Assembly: GCA_019694355.1 (NCBI GenBank)
Contig: JAIBCB010000001.1
Span: forward strand, 62,001-126,000
Origin: Pyrinomonadaceae bacterium
GTDB taxonomy: Bacteria; Acidobacteriota; Blastocatellia; Pyrinomonadales; Pyrinomonadaceae
DNA: 64,000 nucleotides
Direction of reading: 5' to 3'
A model generated the notes under the pieces. That model was not told the origin of the DNA. It did not search any database and was given only the letters and a program-made list of their open reading frames with translations. Shown one piece after another: positions 36,482 to 45,469 of the stretch. Position numbers and translations under genes: made by a program. Within the stretch, counting starts at the first letter, position 1. Each line of letters begins with the position of its first letter.

Positions 36482-37147
36482 CTAAAGACGGACTTTCCAG
36501 GCAGTGCCTATCACGTTCAGGTCGCCCGGACGCGAATAGCCATCGTTCTGACGTGTGAAGAACAAATCCAACGACAGCTGTTTTGAGAATGAATGTGAGA
36601 TACCGGCGGTAAAGCGGGTTCGACTCCATTTTCGAAGCTTAGAATCGTAGAACGCCTCCGCTGACGCAAACACTTTCGTGTTTTTGATCCATTTCTCCGG
36701 AAGGCTGCGATCGATCCCGATCAGCGGCCGATAACGCCATGAATTTCCCGACGTCTGCATTCGATATTCGTAGGTGCTTCGATGTGTCAGACCGTACTTC
36801 TTACTGATCGGAATACGATAAGCGGCGGCGATGTCGAATTGATGTTCTCGCGAATATTTGCCCGTTCTTGGGTTGCGCGAATTGACCTGCCAATAAAACG
36901 GCGTGATCGACAAACCTTTCTTCGGCTTGAATGAGAAGCCGAACAGCACACGGTTCTCAGCAAATTTTGTAACGTTGCTGCCGAACCTCAGCGAAAGTTT
37001 GGTCACGAAGTCTACTTTTTTTGAGAGCGGCACGGTAAGCTGCAGGTCGTTCCAAGACTGTGTGTCGGAGCGATCAGGTGCGGATTGTGCAACCGCCGCG
37101 ATCGAAAACGCGAGGAATAGGGCGATTATGAGAATAAGCTTCATCAA
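36482..37147 (-). CDS. DUF2490-family exported protein
   Basis: 221 residues with a signal peptide (MMKLILIIALFLAFSIAAVAQ) and alternating beta-strands ending in an aromatic/basic strand (DLNVIGTAWKVRL), consistent with a small outer-membrane barrel. SWNDLQLTVPLSKKVDFVTKLSLRFG and the paired RYRPLIGIDRSLPEKW are DUF2490-like. Function unknown. It is 18 bases downstream of the lipid-kinase gene, same strand. Confidence 0.7.
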   Translation of the reverse strand: MMKLILIIALFLAFSIAAVAQSAPDRSDTQSWNDLQLTVPLSKKVDFVTKLSLRFGSNVTKFAENRVLFGFSFKPKKGLSITPFYWQVNSRNPRTGKYSREHQFDIAAAYRIPISKKYGLTHRSTYEYRMQTSGNSWRYRPLIGIDRSLPEKWIKNTKVFASAEAFYDSKLRKWSRTRFTAGISHSFSKQLSLDLFFTRQNDGYSRPGDLNVIGTAWKVRL

Positions 37148-37165
37148 TAAATTGGACGGTGTACG

Positions 37166-38143
37166 TCAGCCCGCTTTCGGCACACGCACTTTGATCGCGT
37201 TCGGAACGCATTCATAAACAGCCGGCAGACGGCCAGGCAACTCGCCGTCAGTTTCGAGCCGGATCTCTGCTGTCGGGTCGAAAGCCGCGACCTCGATCTT
37301 TCGGGCGAGCCGATGATCGACCTCATCAAGGGCGAGATGCGTTCCGCGATAAAGAGTGATCCCGCGGGCAACGACCTTTGCGGCCGAGATCGCTCCGATA
37401 TTCACGAGATCGAGCATGCCGTCGGTGAGGCTTGCATCCGGTGCGATCATCATTCCGCCGCCGAAGTATCGAGCGTTCGCAATGCAGAAGTTTATCGACT
37501 GAAGCTGCATCTCGTCGCCGTCATCTATCCGCACGCGAAGGATGAACGGTTCGAGGTCAGCGATCTCTCGCAAGGTCGAGGCGGCAAAATTCGCTTGTCC
37601 GCGAAGGTGCTTCGTTGGAAGCCAATCAAAAACCTTTGTGTCTTTGACCCGGTCGATTATCGACGCCGCAAGTCCGACCGAAGAGACGTTCAAAAAAAAG
37701 CGTGAGACCTCTTCGCCGTCATTGTCGGAGAAAGTTACTTTGCCCGCATCGATGCGTTTCGCAGAGCCTTCTCGCAGAGCCCTCGCAGCCTCGCGAGGTT
37801 CATTCGGCATACTGAGCGAACGGCGGAAGTCGCCGCCGGTTCCTGAAGGAAGGATTCCGAGTTCCGCATCTGCATCCGATCGGATGATGCCGTTTGCGAC
37901 CTCATTGATCGTACCGTCGCCGCCGCATGCAATGATGAACGCACGTCCTTCATTTGCTGCTCGTTCAGCGATCGCCGTGGCATCCCCGGGACCTTTTGTA
38001 AACGACGCTGAATACGGGCCGAAATGAGTGCGGAGTTCGCTTGCGGTCGCCGCCCAAGCCTCTCTCGTTGACCCGGCGGCCGACTTTGGATTAACGATCA
38101 CGAGGGGAAGCTTTGAGTTTTGTTCAGGTCGCTCTTTGCTCAT
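37166..38143 (-). CDS. Diacylglycerol/lipid kinase family protein (YegS/DgkB-like)
   Basis: 325 residues. The N-terminal catalytic domain has NPKSAAG and the nucleotide loop GGDGT (74-78) in the IACGGDGTINEVANG segment, plus LGILPSGTGGDFRRSL; the C-terminal beta-sandwich carries FLNVSSVGL and ANARYFGGGMMIAPDASLTDGMLD. The family phosphorylates diacylglycerol or related lipids with ATP at the inner membrane. The exact lipid is not evident. Confidence 0.88.
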   Translation of the reverse strand: MSKERPEQNSKLPLVIVNPKSAAGSTREAWAATASELRTHFGPYSASFTKGPGDATAIAERAANEGRAFIIACGGDGTINEVANGIIRSDADAELGILPSGTGGDFRRSLSMPNEPREAARALREGSAKRIDAGKVTFSDNDGEEVSRFFLNVSSVGLAASIIDRVKDTKVFDWLPTKHLRGQANFAASTLREIADLEPFILRVRIDDGDEMQLQSINFCIANARYFGGGMMIAPDASLTDGMLDLVNIGAISAAKVVARGITLYRGTHLALDEVDHRLARKIEVAAFDPTAEIRLETDGELPGRLPAVYECVPNAIKVRVPKAG

Positions 38144-38259
38144 TGGGGGCTGAAGGCTCCGGTGCTTTCACAATTATCATCCCTTTATCTCTAAAGCACA
38201 AAATGGAGCAGCCGCACCGGAATAGTGACGGCTGCTCGACGTTCGGAACTCAGTTTCGA

Positions 38260-39768
38260 TCATTCCGCTGAATGGCTGACATATGGGAACAAGGACGGAG
38301 TCGTTTTTCCGAATGGAACTTTCGTTGGAGCGACCTTCATAAATGCCTCGATGTCCTCCATCTTTCGAGGCAGCGCCTTAGAGAGCCAATCGATGCCGGT
38401 CGGGGTTACGAGAACATCATCCTCGATCCGCACGCCGATATTCTTATACTTCTCAAATGCCGGGAGAACCTTGGCCTTGAATGCCTGTGCCTTTGGCGTA
38501 TTCGGAAGGTAATCCAGAGCGTCGGCACGAATATAGATGCCGGGCTCAAGCGTGAAGACCATTCCGGGAGCAAGCGGTTTTTGGTAGCTTCCGACGTCGT
38601 GAACGTTCATGCCGATCCAATGCCCAAGCCCGTGCATATACCAAACGCGATATTCGGCCGAATCCTTGTCAGTAATGAGTCCGAGTTTGAATAGGCCTTC
38701 CCGAATGACCTTGTCGGCCGCAGCACTCGCCTCGGCAAACGTCGAACCCGGCTTAACTGTCTTTGCGGCGGCCTCTTGCGCGTCATAAACGATCTGATAA
38801 ATGTCAGCCTGTTCTTTTGTGAACTTTCCGTTCACGGGAAATGTTCGCGTGATGTCGGCAGAGTAATGGCTGTATTCGGCGGCCGCATCGATCAGCATCA
38901 GTTGGCCGGCCTTCACAGGCGACTGAGACTCTTCGTAATGCAAGGTCGTTGCATTCGGGCCGCATCCAACTATCGAAGGATAGCCCCAGTAATCTGCATT
39001 ACGTCGCTTGAAGACATACTCAAGCTCGGCCTGAACTTCATACTCCCAACTTGCTCGTCCAACTGTCGCCCAGGCACGCATATGGCCCTCGATCGAGATA
39101 TCGATCGCATGCTGAAGAAGCTTCAGCTCGTACGGACTTTTGATCTGGCGAAGGTCGTCGAATATTGGACGTGCATTGACCGTTCTTCCGGTTGCGAGCG
39201 TCGATGCAAACTCAGATTCTCGGCGGTATTCACGTTTGCCTTCCGAATCCTGCTCACCGTCCGGCAAAAGAAGATAGATCCGCTCGCTCGATGAAGGAGT
39301 TTTTGCAAGAGTTTGCAGGTATTCGTTGAATTTAGTCGCATCGACGATGGTATTGATCCCTGAAATGCGTTTTGCATCCTCGATCGAATAGCGTTTTCCG
39401 TTCCACGTTTCGAACTGAGGATTTCGCTTCGGCAAAAATACAGTTTCAGAGACCGCACCATTCTTTTTCTCGATCACAAGGCTGATGTTCTGTTCTTTCA
39501 GCTCGGTCAAATAGAAAAGGTCGTTCTCCTGACGAAAGACATAATCGACATCGCCGGTGTAGAGCTTCGGCTCGGCACTGAATAAGACGAGGACGCTGTT
39601 GTCCTGCATCTGTGCAGCGACCTGAGCGCGACGCTTCGCAAGTTCCGTCTGCCGTTCTCTGTCAGAGAAGACGGGTGCGGGCGGTGTCGCGATCGGCACC
39701 TTCGGTGCCTGCGCGTATGCCGAAAATGTAAGGGAGATCAGGATCAAAAATAGAACTGTAGCTTTCAT
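38260..39768 (-). CDS. Exported aminopeptidase P (M24B, Xaa-Pro)
   Basis: 502 residues: signal peptide (to about 20, AYAQ), an N-terminal creatinase-like domain (about 35-220) and the pita-bread catalytic domain. The two-metal ligands are visible in order: DAAAEYSHYSADITRTF (two Asp), MHGLGHWIGMNVHD (His), TLEPGIYI (Glu) and RIEDDVLVT (Glu). It removes N-terminal residues before proline, probably in the periplasm. Its start overlaps the end of the NHL-M23 gene by 4 bases. Confidence 0.92.
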   Translation of the reverse strand: MKATVLFLILISLTFSAYAQAPKVPIATPPAPVFSDRERQTELAKRRAQVAAQMQDNSVLVLFSAEPKLYTGDVDYVFRQENDLFYLTELKEQNISLVIEKKNGAVSETVFLPKRNPQFETWNGKRYSIEDAKRISGINTIVDATKFNEYLQTLAKTPSSSERIYLLLPDGEQDSEGKREYRRESEFASTLATGRTVNARPIFDDLRQIKSPYELKLLQHAIDISIEGHMRAWATVGRASWEYEVQAELEYVFKRRNADYWGYPSIVGCGPNATTLHYEESQSPVKAGQLMLIDAAAEYSHYSADITRTFPVNGKFTKEQADIYQIVYDAQEAAAKTVKPGSTFAEASAAADKVIREGLFKLGLITDKDSAEYRVWYMHGLGHWIGMNVHDVGSYQKPLAPGMVFTLEPGIYIRADALDYLPNTPKAQAFKAKVLPAFEKYKNIGVRIEDDVLVTPTGIDWLSKALPRKMEDIEAFMKVAPTKVPFGKTTPSLFPYVSHSAE

Positions 39769-41759
39769 TGAGTCACCTCGAACGATATATCTTTTGTCGC
39801 TGTGTTGCCGAAGCGATCAGCCGCAGCGACACGTAACGAATATTTCCCTGGAACTATGCTCGTAAGATCGATCACATTTTCTTCGGCCGCATCGCCGTGG
39901 ATACGATTCGACACAACATAGATAAAACGCGTTGTGCCGGTCGCTCCGGAATAACTGTCTTTCGCATAAACAAGCGGCACGGAAGACGGCGGCGGCAAAA
40001 GGTCAAACTTAAGTGTCCAATTTACGTCAGCCATCGGCGTTCCATCAGCTTTGATCAACTGCCATCCGAGCTTATAGAGCCCAAGTTTGCGGCGATCCGG
40101 ATTGCCGTCCATCCGATCAAAGGCCTCAGCAGTAAGGCGTATCTTTCCGGCAAACTGAATACGGCTGAGGCGCGAGTTTGTTTCAATTTCGTGTCCGTCG
40201 ATCGACAGATGAACACTTTCGATGACCGGAGCGATACTGTCCGATACGTTCGGCAGCACAAGCGCGTCAAGAGCGTTCATTTCATAGCCGCTCCTACCCG
40301 CGACAAGATGAACGTGGTTCATTGGATTAAGCGTACCGATCGGCTCGCCTGCCGAAAATTTAGCACCTCTCGGAATACGCACATCGATCAGCCTTCCGGC
40401 AGCGTCTTTCGAGAACAAGAATCGGGGGTCACCGAATGTCGTCCCGTTCGCATTTCGGCCAAGACGAAGGTGGATGTAGCCAAGCTGCGGCATTCGAACG
40501 AGTTCTCGCAGCGTACCGAAATTATCCGCGGCGATCGGTTCAAGCACCTTCTCATCGCGTACAATTCGGGCGGTTTCGCCATAACCTCCGGCAATGTCTA
40601 GGCCATTGTGAAAATGAAGTATATCTGTCGGCTCTCCCGTTACTTTTCCGCGGATCTCTCCGAACGTACCTGCGATGTCGCGTTTTTGATCCGGCGGATC
40701 GTAAGGCCAGCGAGCCGGGCCGACCGCCTTGAATTCGTCGGGCGTCGGATGGAGTTTCGCCGCTTCTTCGGGTGAGATCGGTGCCTCGCTTGCCGTCGAG
40801 TCCGCGACGCGGACAACACGATTATCGCTGTCAGCGACAAAGATACGGCCGTTCTTATCGACAGCGATCCCCGAAATACGGTTGAAGCGGGCCGTATTTA
40901 GCTTTCCATCTCGAAGGCCTCGGCCCTCATCGTTGAGGGTGCGAATTCGAGGGACAGCACCGCCAACATATCGCAGCGTGCTGCGGTCCGCGACAAAAAG
41001 TTCGTCATTCGGGCCGACAGCAATACCAACAGGACGGTAAAACGACGCCGCGGATAATGTGGAATTTGCCGACTGCTCGTTGCCTCCGCCGGCGAGCGTC
41101 CACGCGGATCCGTCGTTCTCGACCGCACGTATTCGGCCGTTGCCTGTGTCGGCGACCAAAAGCAGATCCTTCCAAACAGCGAGGCTTGTTGGCGTATCGA
41201 ATTGAGCTGCCGCACCATCCGCGAAGCCTTTAGTTGACCCCGAAAGCGTGCGGACCGCTCCACTTTCGATCACGCGAATTCGGTCGTTGTACGAGTCGGC
41301 GACGAAGATGCGGCCGTCTTTGCCAACTGCGACGCCGATCGGTCCGCGGAAGCGGGCTTCGGTGGCGGCACCATCGTTGTCACCTGCCTCACCGATGATT
41401 CCCGCGATAACTTTGCTTACACCGCCCGAGTCGATAGATCGGATAGTATTAGAGCCGGTGTCGGCAACGATAAGGCTGCCATCAGGAAGGAACGCGAGCT
41501 GTGACGGTGTGTTCAATCCCGATGCGAACACAGCAGATCTGCCCTGTTGGTCGATCTTCCAAATACAGTCTTTTTTGCCGTCGGAGACATATATTTGACC
41601 ATCTCGAACCGCAATACCGAACGGCTCTCCAAATGATCCGTCGCGTCCCGCATAGGTCGTGACGGTGGTTGGAAATTTAGCTGAATGACCACCAAGGCCG
41701 CAGCTTAAGGCCGCAAGCCCAAGTAAAATAATGGTCAAAATTAGCAGGGACCTAGACAA
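39765..41759 (-). CDS. Exported NHL-repeat propeller fused to an M23 (LytM-like) peptidase domain
   Basis: 664 residues. A signal sequence ends near Cys19 (LAALSC, a marginal lipobox). Residues about 30-320 hold NHL repeats (PFGIAVRDGQIYVSDG, PIGVAVGKDGRIFVADSYNDRI, PVGIAVGPNDELFVAD). Residues about 360-500 look like an M23 domain: H383-N-G-L-D387 supplies two zinc ligands, H429 lies in GYIHL, and H481-V-H483 completes the site, as in LytM. A C-terminal beta domain (about 510-664) follows. It would bind at the envelope and cleave peptide cross-links. It is translationally coupled to aminopeptidase P. Confidence 0.78.
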   Translation of the reverse strand: MSRSLLILTIILLGLAALSCGLGGHSAKFPTTVTTYAGRDGSFGEPFGIAVRDGQIYVSDGKKDCIWKIDQQGRSAVFASGLNTPSQLAFLPDGSLIVADTGSNTIRSIDSGGVSKVIAGIIGEAGDNDGAATEARFRGPIGVAVGKDGRIFVADSYNDRIRVIESGAVRTLSGSTKGFADGAAAQFDTPTSLAVWKDLLLVADTGNGRIRAVENDGSAWTLAGGGNEQSANSTLSAASFYRPVGIAVGPNDELFVADRSTLRYVGGAVPRIRTLNDEGRGLRDGKLNTARFNRISGIAVDKNGRIFVADSDNRVVRVADSTASEAPISPEEAAKLHPTPDEFKAVGPARWPYDPPDQKRDIAGTFGEIRGKVTGEPTDILHFHNGLDIAGGYGETARIVRDEKVLEPIAADNFGTLRELVRMPQLGYIHLRLGRNANGTTFGDPRFLFSKDAAGRLIDVRIPRGAKFSAGEPIGTLNPMNHVHLVAGRSGYEMNALDALVLPNVSDSIAPVIESVHLSIDGHEIETNSRLSRIQFAGKIRLTAEAFDRMDGNPDRRKLGLYKLGWQLIKADGTPMADVNWTLKFDLLPPPSSVPLVYAKDSYSGATGTTRFIYVVSNRIHGDAAEENVIDLTSIVPGKYSLRVAAADRFGNTATKDISFEVTQ

Positions 41760-41863
41760 AATTCGGACCTGTGTGCCGGCTGAATTTCAAAAGTGATATT
41801 TGAGACCCGGAGATGTTAATATTAGCCTGCACACTAATTTGCATCAACTTTTTGGAGGATAAT

Positions 41864-42493
41864 ATGTTTTCTCTCGATCAATTATTGGGACAGGACCGTG
41901 GAAACGAAGCTGTCGATCAAATAAGCCAGAGCGTCGGTGCCGAGCCGTCGCTTGTAAATTCAGCGATCTCAATGGCACTTCCGGCGATATTGAATGGACT
42001 CGCAAATAATGCTTCTACGCCTCAGGGGGCGGAAAGCCTGAATAATGCACTCGACCGCGATCATTCTTCCGGCGGTATTCTGGACAATCTTGGCGGCCTT
42101 GCCGGAGCGATCTTCGGCGGCGGCCAGCAGCAGGCACCGCCGCCCGCGGCAGACGGCAGCGGAATCCTTGGCCATATTTTTGGTAATTCGCAGAATGCCG
42201 TTGCTCAGGATGTGAGTCAAAAAACAGGGCTGAATGTCGGGCAGGTCGCACAGATCTTGATGATGCTTGCTCCGATCGTAATGAGCTATCTAGGCCAGAG
42301 GAAACAGCAGGAGAATGTCGGTGCAGACGGGCTCGGCGGTCTTTTGGGTGGGTTGCTCGGCGGCGGACAGGCTCAGCAGGCTTCTGCAGGCGGCCTTTCG
42401 GGGATCGCGTCAGCAATGCTCGACAGCGACCACGATGGCAGTGCGCTCGACGACATTGCCTCGATGGCGTTCAACTATATAAAGAATAAGTAA
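41864..42493 (+). CDS. DUF937-family protein
   Basis: 209 residues from the ATG at 41864, which has GGAGG at the right distance; an open frame to 41813 is less likely. Gly/Gln/Ala-rich, with NSAISMALPAILNGLANNAS and LMMLAPIVMSYLGQRKQQ segments typical of DUF937 (YidB-like). It ends DHDGSALDDIASMAFNYIKNK. Function unknown; the Gly-rich stretches suggest self-assembly. It is followed by a clear terminator. Confidence 0.85.
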   Translation: MFSLDQLLGQDRGNEAVDQISQSVGAEPSLVNSAISMALPAILNGLANNASTPQGAESLNNALDRDHSSGGILDNLGGLAGAIFGGGQQQAPPPAADGSGILGHIFGNSQNAVAQDVSQKTGLNVGQVAQILMMLAPIVMSYLGQRKQQENVGADGLGGLLGGLLGGGQAQQASAGGLSGIASAMLDSDHDGSALDDIASMAFNYIKNK

Positions 42494-42517
42494 GAACGAT
42501 CTTGGTTAGGACGCTCA

Positions 42518-42555
42518 GCGGCCTCTGGAGTTATGCTCCAAGGGGCCGCTTTTTG
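42518..42555 (+). terminator. Terminator after the DUF937 gene
   Basis: GCGGCC-TCTGGAG pairs with CTCCA-AGGGGCCGC around a short loop, followed by TTTTTG. It starts 25 bases past the stop. Confidence 0.8.
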
Positions 42556-42680
42556 TTGCAAATCTTGGGAGTGTTGTCCGGAACTGAAAAATGACGAACT
42601 TTTCGCTGAAACTATTGACCTAAATTGAGCGTAGATTCTCAGGAGACCAATTTTCTTACTCAGCGAGTACCTCTAATCAT

Positions 42681-45302
42681 ATGAGAAATAGCAGCCTTTT
42701 TCGTCGGGTCGCCGTAGTTGCGATCCTTTTTGTTTTTTCTATCCCAAGCTTTGCGTTCGTTCGTCCTCTTTCCAAAGCACCGATCAACCTATTTGCCGAT
42801 ACCGGCAAACTACCGCCAGTAAATTGGATCCGCAGCCGCAAGTACGACATCAAACATCTTTCGATAGACCTGCGGTTCGACTGGGACAAAGAACAGGCGA
42901 TGGGCGAGGAGACCGTGTCGTTCGCACCATTCAACGATTCGAATCAGCTGACGCTTGACGCTGCCTATATGACGATCAATTGGGTCAAGGCCGCCGACGG
43001 TTCACCGCTTAAATTCGACTACGCCGGAAAGGACGGTAATGACAATCTGGTGATCACGCTCAATAAGACACTAAAGGCCGGTGAAATAAGTTCGGTGAAG
43101 ATCTCCTATGCGACGCACTACGTAAATGAGGCCGATGCGAATTCACCGATCGGCGGGTTCGGAAAGGGACTTCGATTCATCAAGCCCGGGCCCGACGATC
43201 CGAACAAACCGCGGCAGATCTGGTCGCAAGGCGAAACGGAATTCAACCGGTATTGGTTTCCGTCTTACGACACGCCGAACGACTTTCGCACGACCGAACT
43301 TCGAGCTACGGTCGCAAAGCCTTTCTTTGTGGTCTCCAACGGCAAGCTCGAAAGCACGACCGAGAACAAGGACGGCACACGCACGTTTTATTGGAAGATG
43401 GATCAGCCGTATGCGAACTATCTGACCTCGATCGTCGTCGCTGAAACGACTCCGGTCGTGCAGAATTTCGAAGGTACGCCTGTCTATAACTACGGTTATA
43501 CGAACGAAACAAAGGAAGTTGCGGCCACCACGAAGAATCTGCCTGCAACGATCAAGTTCTTTTCCGACATTACAGGAGTCCGTTATCCGTATCCGAAATA
43601 TTCGCAGGCATTTGTCGAAGATTTCGGCGGCGGAATGGAGAATATTTCTGCGACCACGCAGATCGAGGAGATGATCCACGATGACCGCGAACTTCTGGAT
43701 GAGGACAGCGAAAGCCTGCAGTCTCACGAGCTTGCCCACCAATGGTTCGGCGATTACGTTACGTGCCGCGATTGGGGCCAGATCTGGCTCAATGAGAGTT
43801 TTGCGACCTATATGCAGTCGATGTGGGACGAGAAATTCAAGGGTCACGATGAGTTTCTTTACAGCGACGTTCGAGCAAACCAGAACACTGTTCTTGGCGA
43901 TTGGGAGCGCGGACATCGCCGCCCGATCGTAACCAAATACTATGCGAACAAGGACGCGATGTTCGACAACTACGCTTATCCCGGCGGCGGCAGCGTCCTG
44001 CATATGCTCCGAAAGACGGTCGGTGATGCCGGTTTCTTCCGTGCGTTGAACAACTACCTGAAGACGAACGCTCATCAGCCCGTTTCGACCGAAGATCTTC
44101 GAATTGCGTTCGAAGAATCGACCGGACAGTCGCTCGATTGGTTCTTTGATGAATGGCTCTATAAGATGGGACACCCTGTTTTTGACATCACAAAGAGCTA
44201 TGATGCGGCGACAAAGAAGCTCACCTTGAACGTCAAGCAGACACAGGAACCGGATGAGAAGAATCCGTTCCCGCAGACGCGTTATTTCCAGACCTGGGTC
44301 GAGGTCGAGATCGACGGCACGATCCATAGAGTGTGGATCGATCCGAAGGAAACGAACACCTTTACGTTCGATTCCGCCACGGAGCCGAAGATCGTGAATT
44401 TCGATTACGAGGGCACGCTCCTGAAGGAGATGACCTTCAAAAAGAGTGCCGATGAGCTACTCTATCAAATGGCCAACGACAAGGATGTACTTGGCCGTCG
44501 CTGGGCGATTGGCGAACTCGACGATCTGGCAAAGACCGATCCGGCAGTAAAGGCAAAGTTTGTCGATGCATTGATCGTCTCGGCTGAAAAAGATCCGTTT
44601 TGGCGTATCCGCAAAGCGGCTCTCGTATTCATTGCGGATGTCTATTCGCCTGAGCCGATGCCGGGTCAGAAGCGGCCGGCGGCCAAGCTTGATCCAAAGG
44701 TCGAGGCTCTTGTGCTTCGGCTTACCAAAGATAAAGAATCGCTCATCCGGGCGGACGCGATCAAACTGCTTGGTGAGACCCAGGACACGAAGTTTTTGCC
44801 GCAGTACCTCGCTGCATTGAATGATCGGAGTTATGGGGTGATCGACCAAGCGGCTCCCGCACTCGGTGCTACCAAGGATGCAAAGGCGTATGACGCATTG
44901 TTAAAACTTGTGAATGCAAAGTCTTGGCATGACCGCTTGCTCGTCGCGGGTTTGCGTGGGCTCGAAGCTCTCGGCGACAAACGCGGGTTTGACGCTGCAA
45001 TTGCCATTGCAAATGACAATTCACGATCGTCCATAGTGAGGGCAACGGCAGCGACCACGGCCGCAGCGACCGCAAATGGTGATCCAAGAGCATTCGACCT
45101 TTTGCTCACCCAGTTCAAAGCCGCACTTGCTGCGAACGACATCCAAGGACTGGTCGTTGCGGCTCAAGGTGCGATAAAGCTTGGCGATCCGCGTGGGCAG
45201 CAGATATTTGACGCCCTTAAGGAGAAGTTCAAGGACAATGCACAGGCAATGCCGGTGATCACGCAATGGGAGGCAGCGTTCAAGGCAAATATAAAGAAAT
45301 AG
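42681..45302 (+). CDS. M1-family aminopeptidase with C-terminal helical repeats
   Basis: 873 residues with a signal peptide (to about 26). The N-terminal beta domain precedes the exopeptidase motif GGMEN and the zinc site HELAH at 349-353 with the third ligand Glu372 in WLNESFATYM; the spacing HEXXH-18-E is exact. The C-terminal third (about 580-865) has HEAT-like helices (IRKAALVFIADVY, IRADAIKLLGETQ, DQAAPALGATKDAKAYDALLKL). It cleaves N-terminal residues from peptides, probably in the periplasm. Confidence 0.93.
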   Translation: MRNSSLFRRVAVVAILFVFSIPSFAFVRPLSKAPINLFADTGKLPPVNWIRSRKYDIKHLSIDLRFDWDKEQAMGEETVSFAPFNDSNQLTLDAAYMTINWVKAADGSPLKFDYAGKDGNDNLVITLNKTLKAGEISSVKISYATHYVNEADANSPIGGFGKGLRFIKPGPDDPNKPRQIWSQGETEFNRYWFPSYDTPNDFRTTELRATVAKPFFVVSNGKLESTTENKDGTRTFYWKMDQPYANYLTSIVVAETTPVVQNFEGTPVYNYGYTNETKEVAATTKNLPATIKFFSDITGVRYPYPKYSQAFVEDFGGGMENISATTQIEEMIHDDRELLDEDSESLQSHELAHQWFGDYVTCRDWGQIWLNESFATYMQSMWDEKFKGHDEFLYSDVRANQNTVLGDWERGHRRPIVTKYYANKDAMFDNYAYPGGGSVLHMLRKTVGDAGFFRALNNYLKTNAHQPVSTEDLRIAFEESTGQSLDWFFDEWLYKMGHPVFDITKSYDAATKKLTLNVKQTQEPDEKNPFPQTRYFQTWVEVEIDGTIHRVWIDPKETNTFTFDSATEPKIVNFDYEGTLLKEMTFKKSADELLYQMANDKDVLGRRWAIGELDDLAKTDPAVKAKFVDALIVSAEKDPFWRIRKAALVFIADVYSPEPMPGQKRPAAKLDPKVEALVLRLTKDKESLIRADAIKLLGETQDTKFLPQYLAALNDRSYGVIDQAAPALGATKDAKAYDALLKLVNAKSWHDRLLVAGLRGLEALGDKRGFDAAIAIANDNSRSSIVRATAATTAAATANGDPRAFDLLLTQFKAALAANDIQGLVVAAQGAIKLGDPRGQQIFDALKEKFKDNAQAMPVITQWEAAFKANIKK

Positions 45303-45329
45303 CGGGCATTTTCTGCATTTTGACCGCTT

Positions 45330-45377
45330 TGCTCAGCCGGCCGGACAGATCGTTTGGCCAGCTGAGCATTCTTTTTT
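45330..45377 (+). terminator. Terminator after the M1 aminopeptidase gene
   Basis: TGCTCAGC-CGGCC pairs with GGCC-GCTGAGCA around a loop with one mismatch, followed by TTCTTTTTT. It begins 28 bases after the stop and lies before the protein kinase gene. Confidence 0.8.
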
Positions 45378-45469
45378 AGAGCAGAACATCTCAAGGTTTC
45401 GACATCGAACCTTGCATTAGAACGCACTGCTCGCGTAACTTCTTTATTTAACTGAAAAGGTGAGTTTCT

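Noticed and set aside
43143..44327. Minus-strand open frame of 394 codons opposite the M1 aminopeptidase
   Set aside because: It mirrors the catalytic domain of a clear M1 enzyme; no start signal, motif or plausible family is seen.
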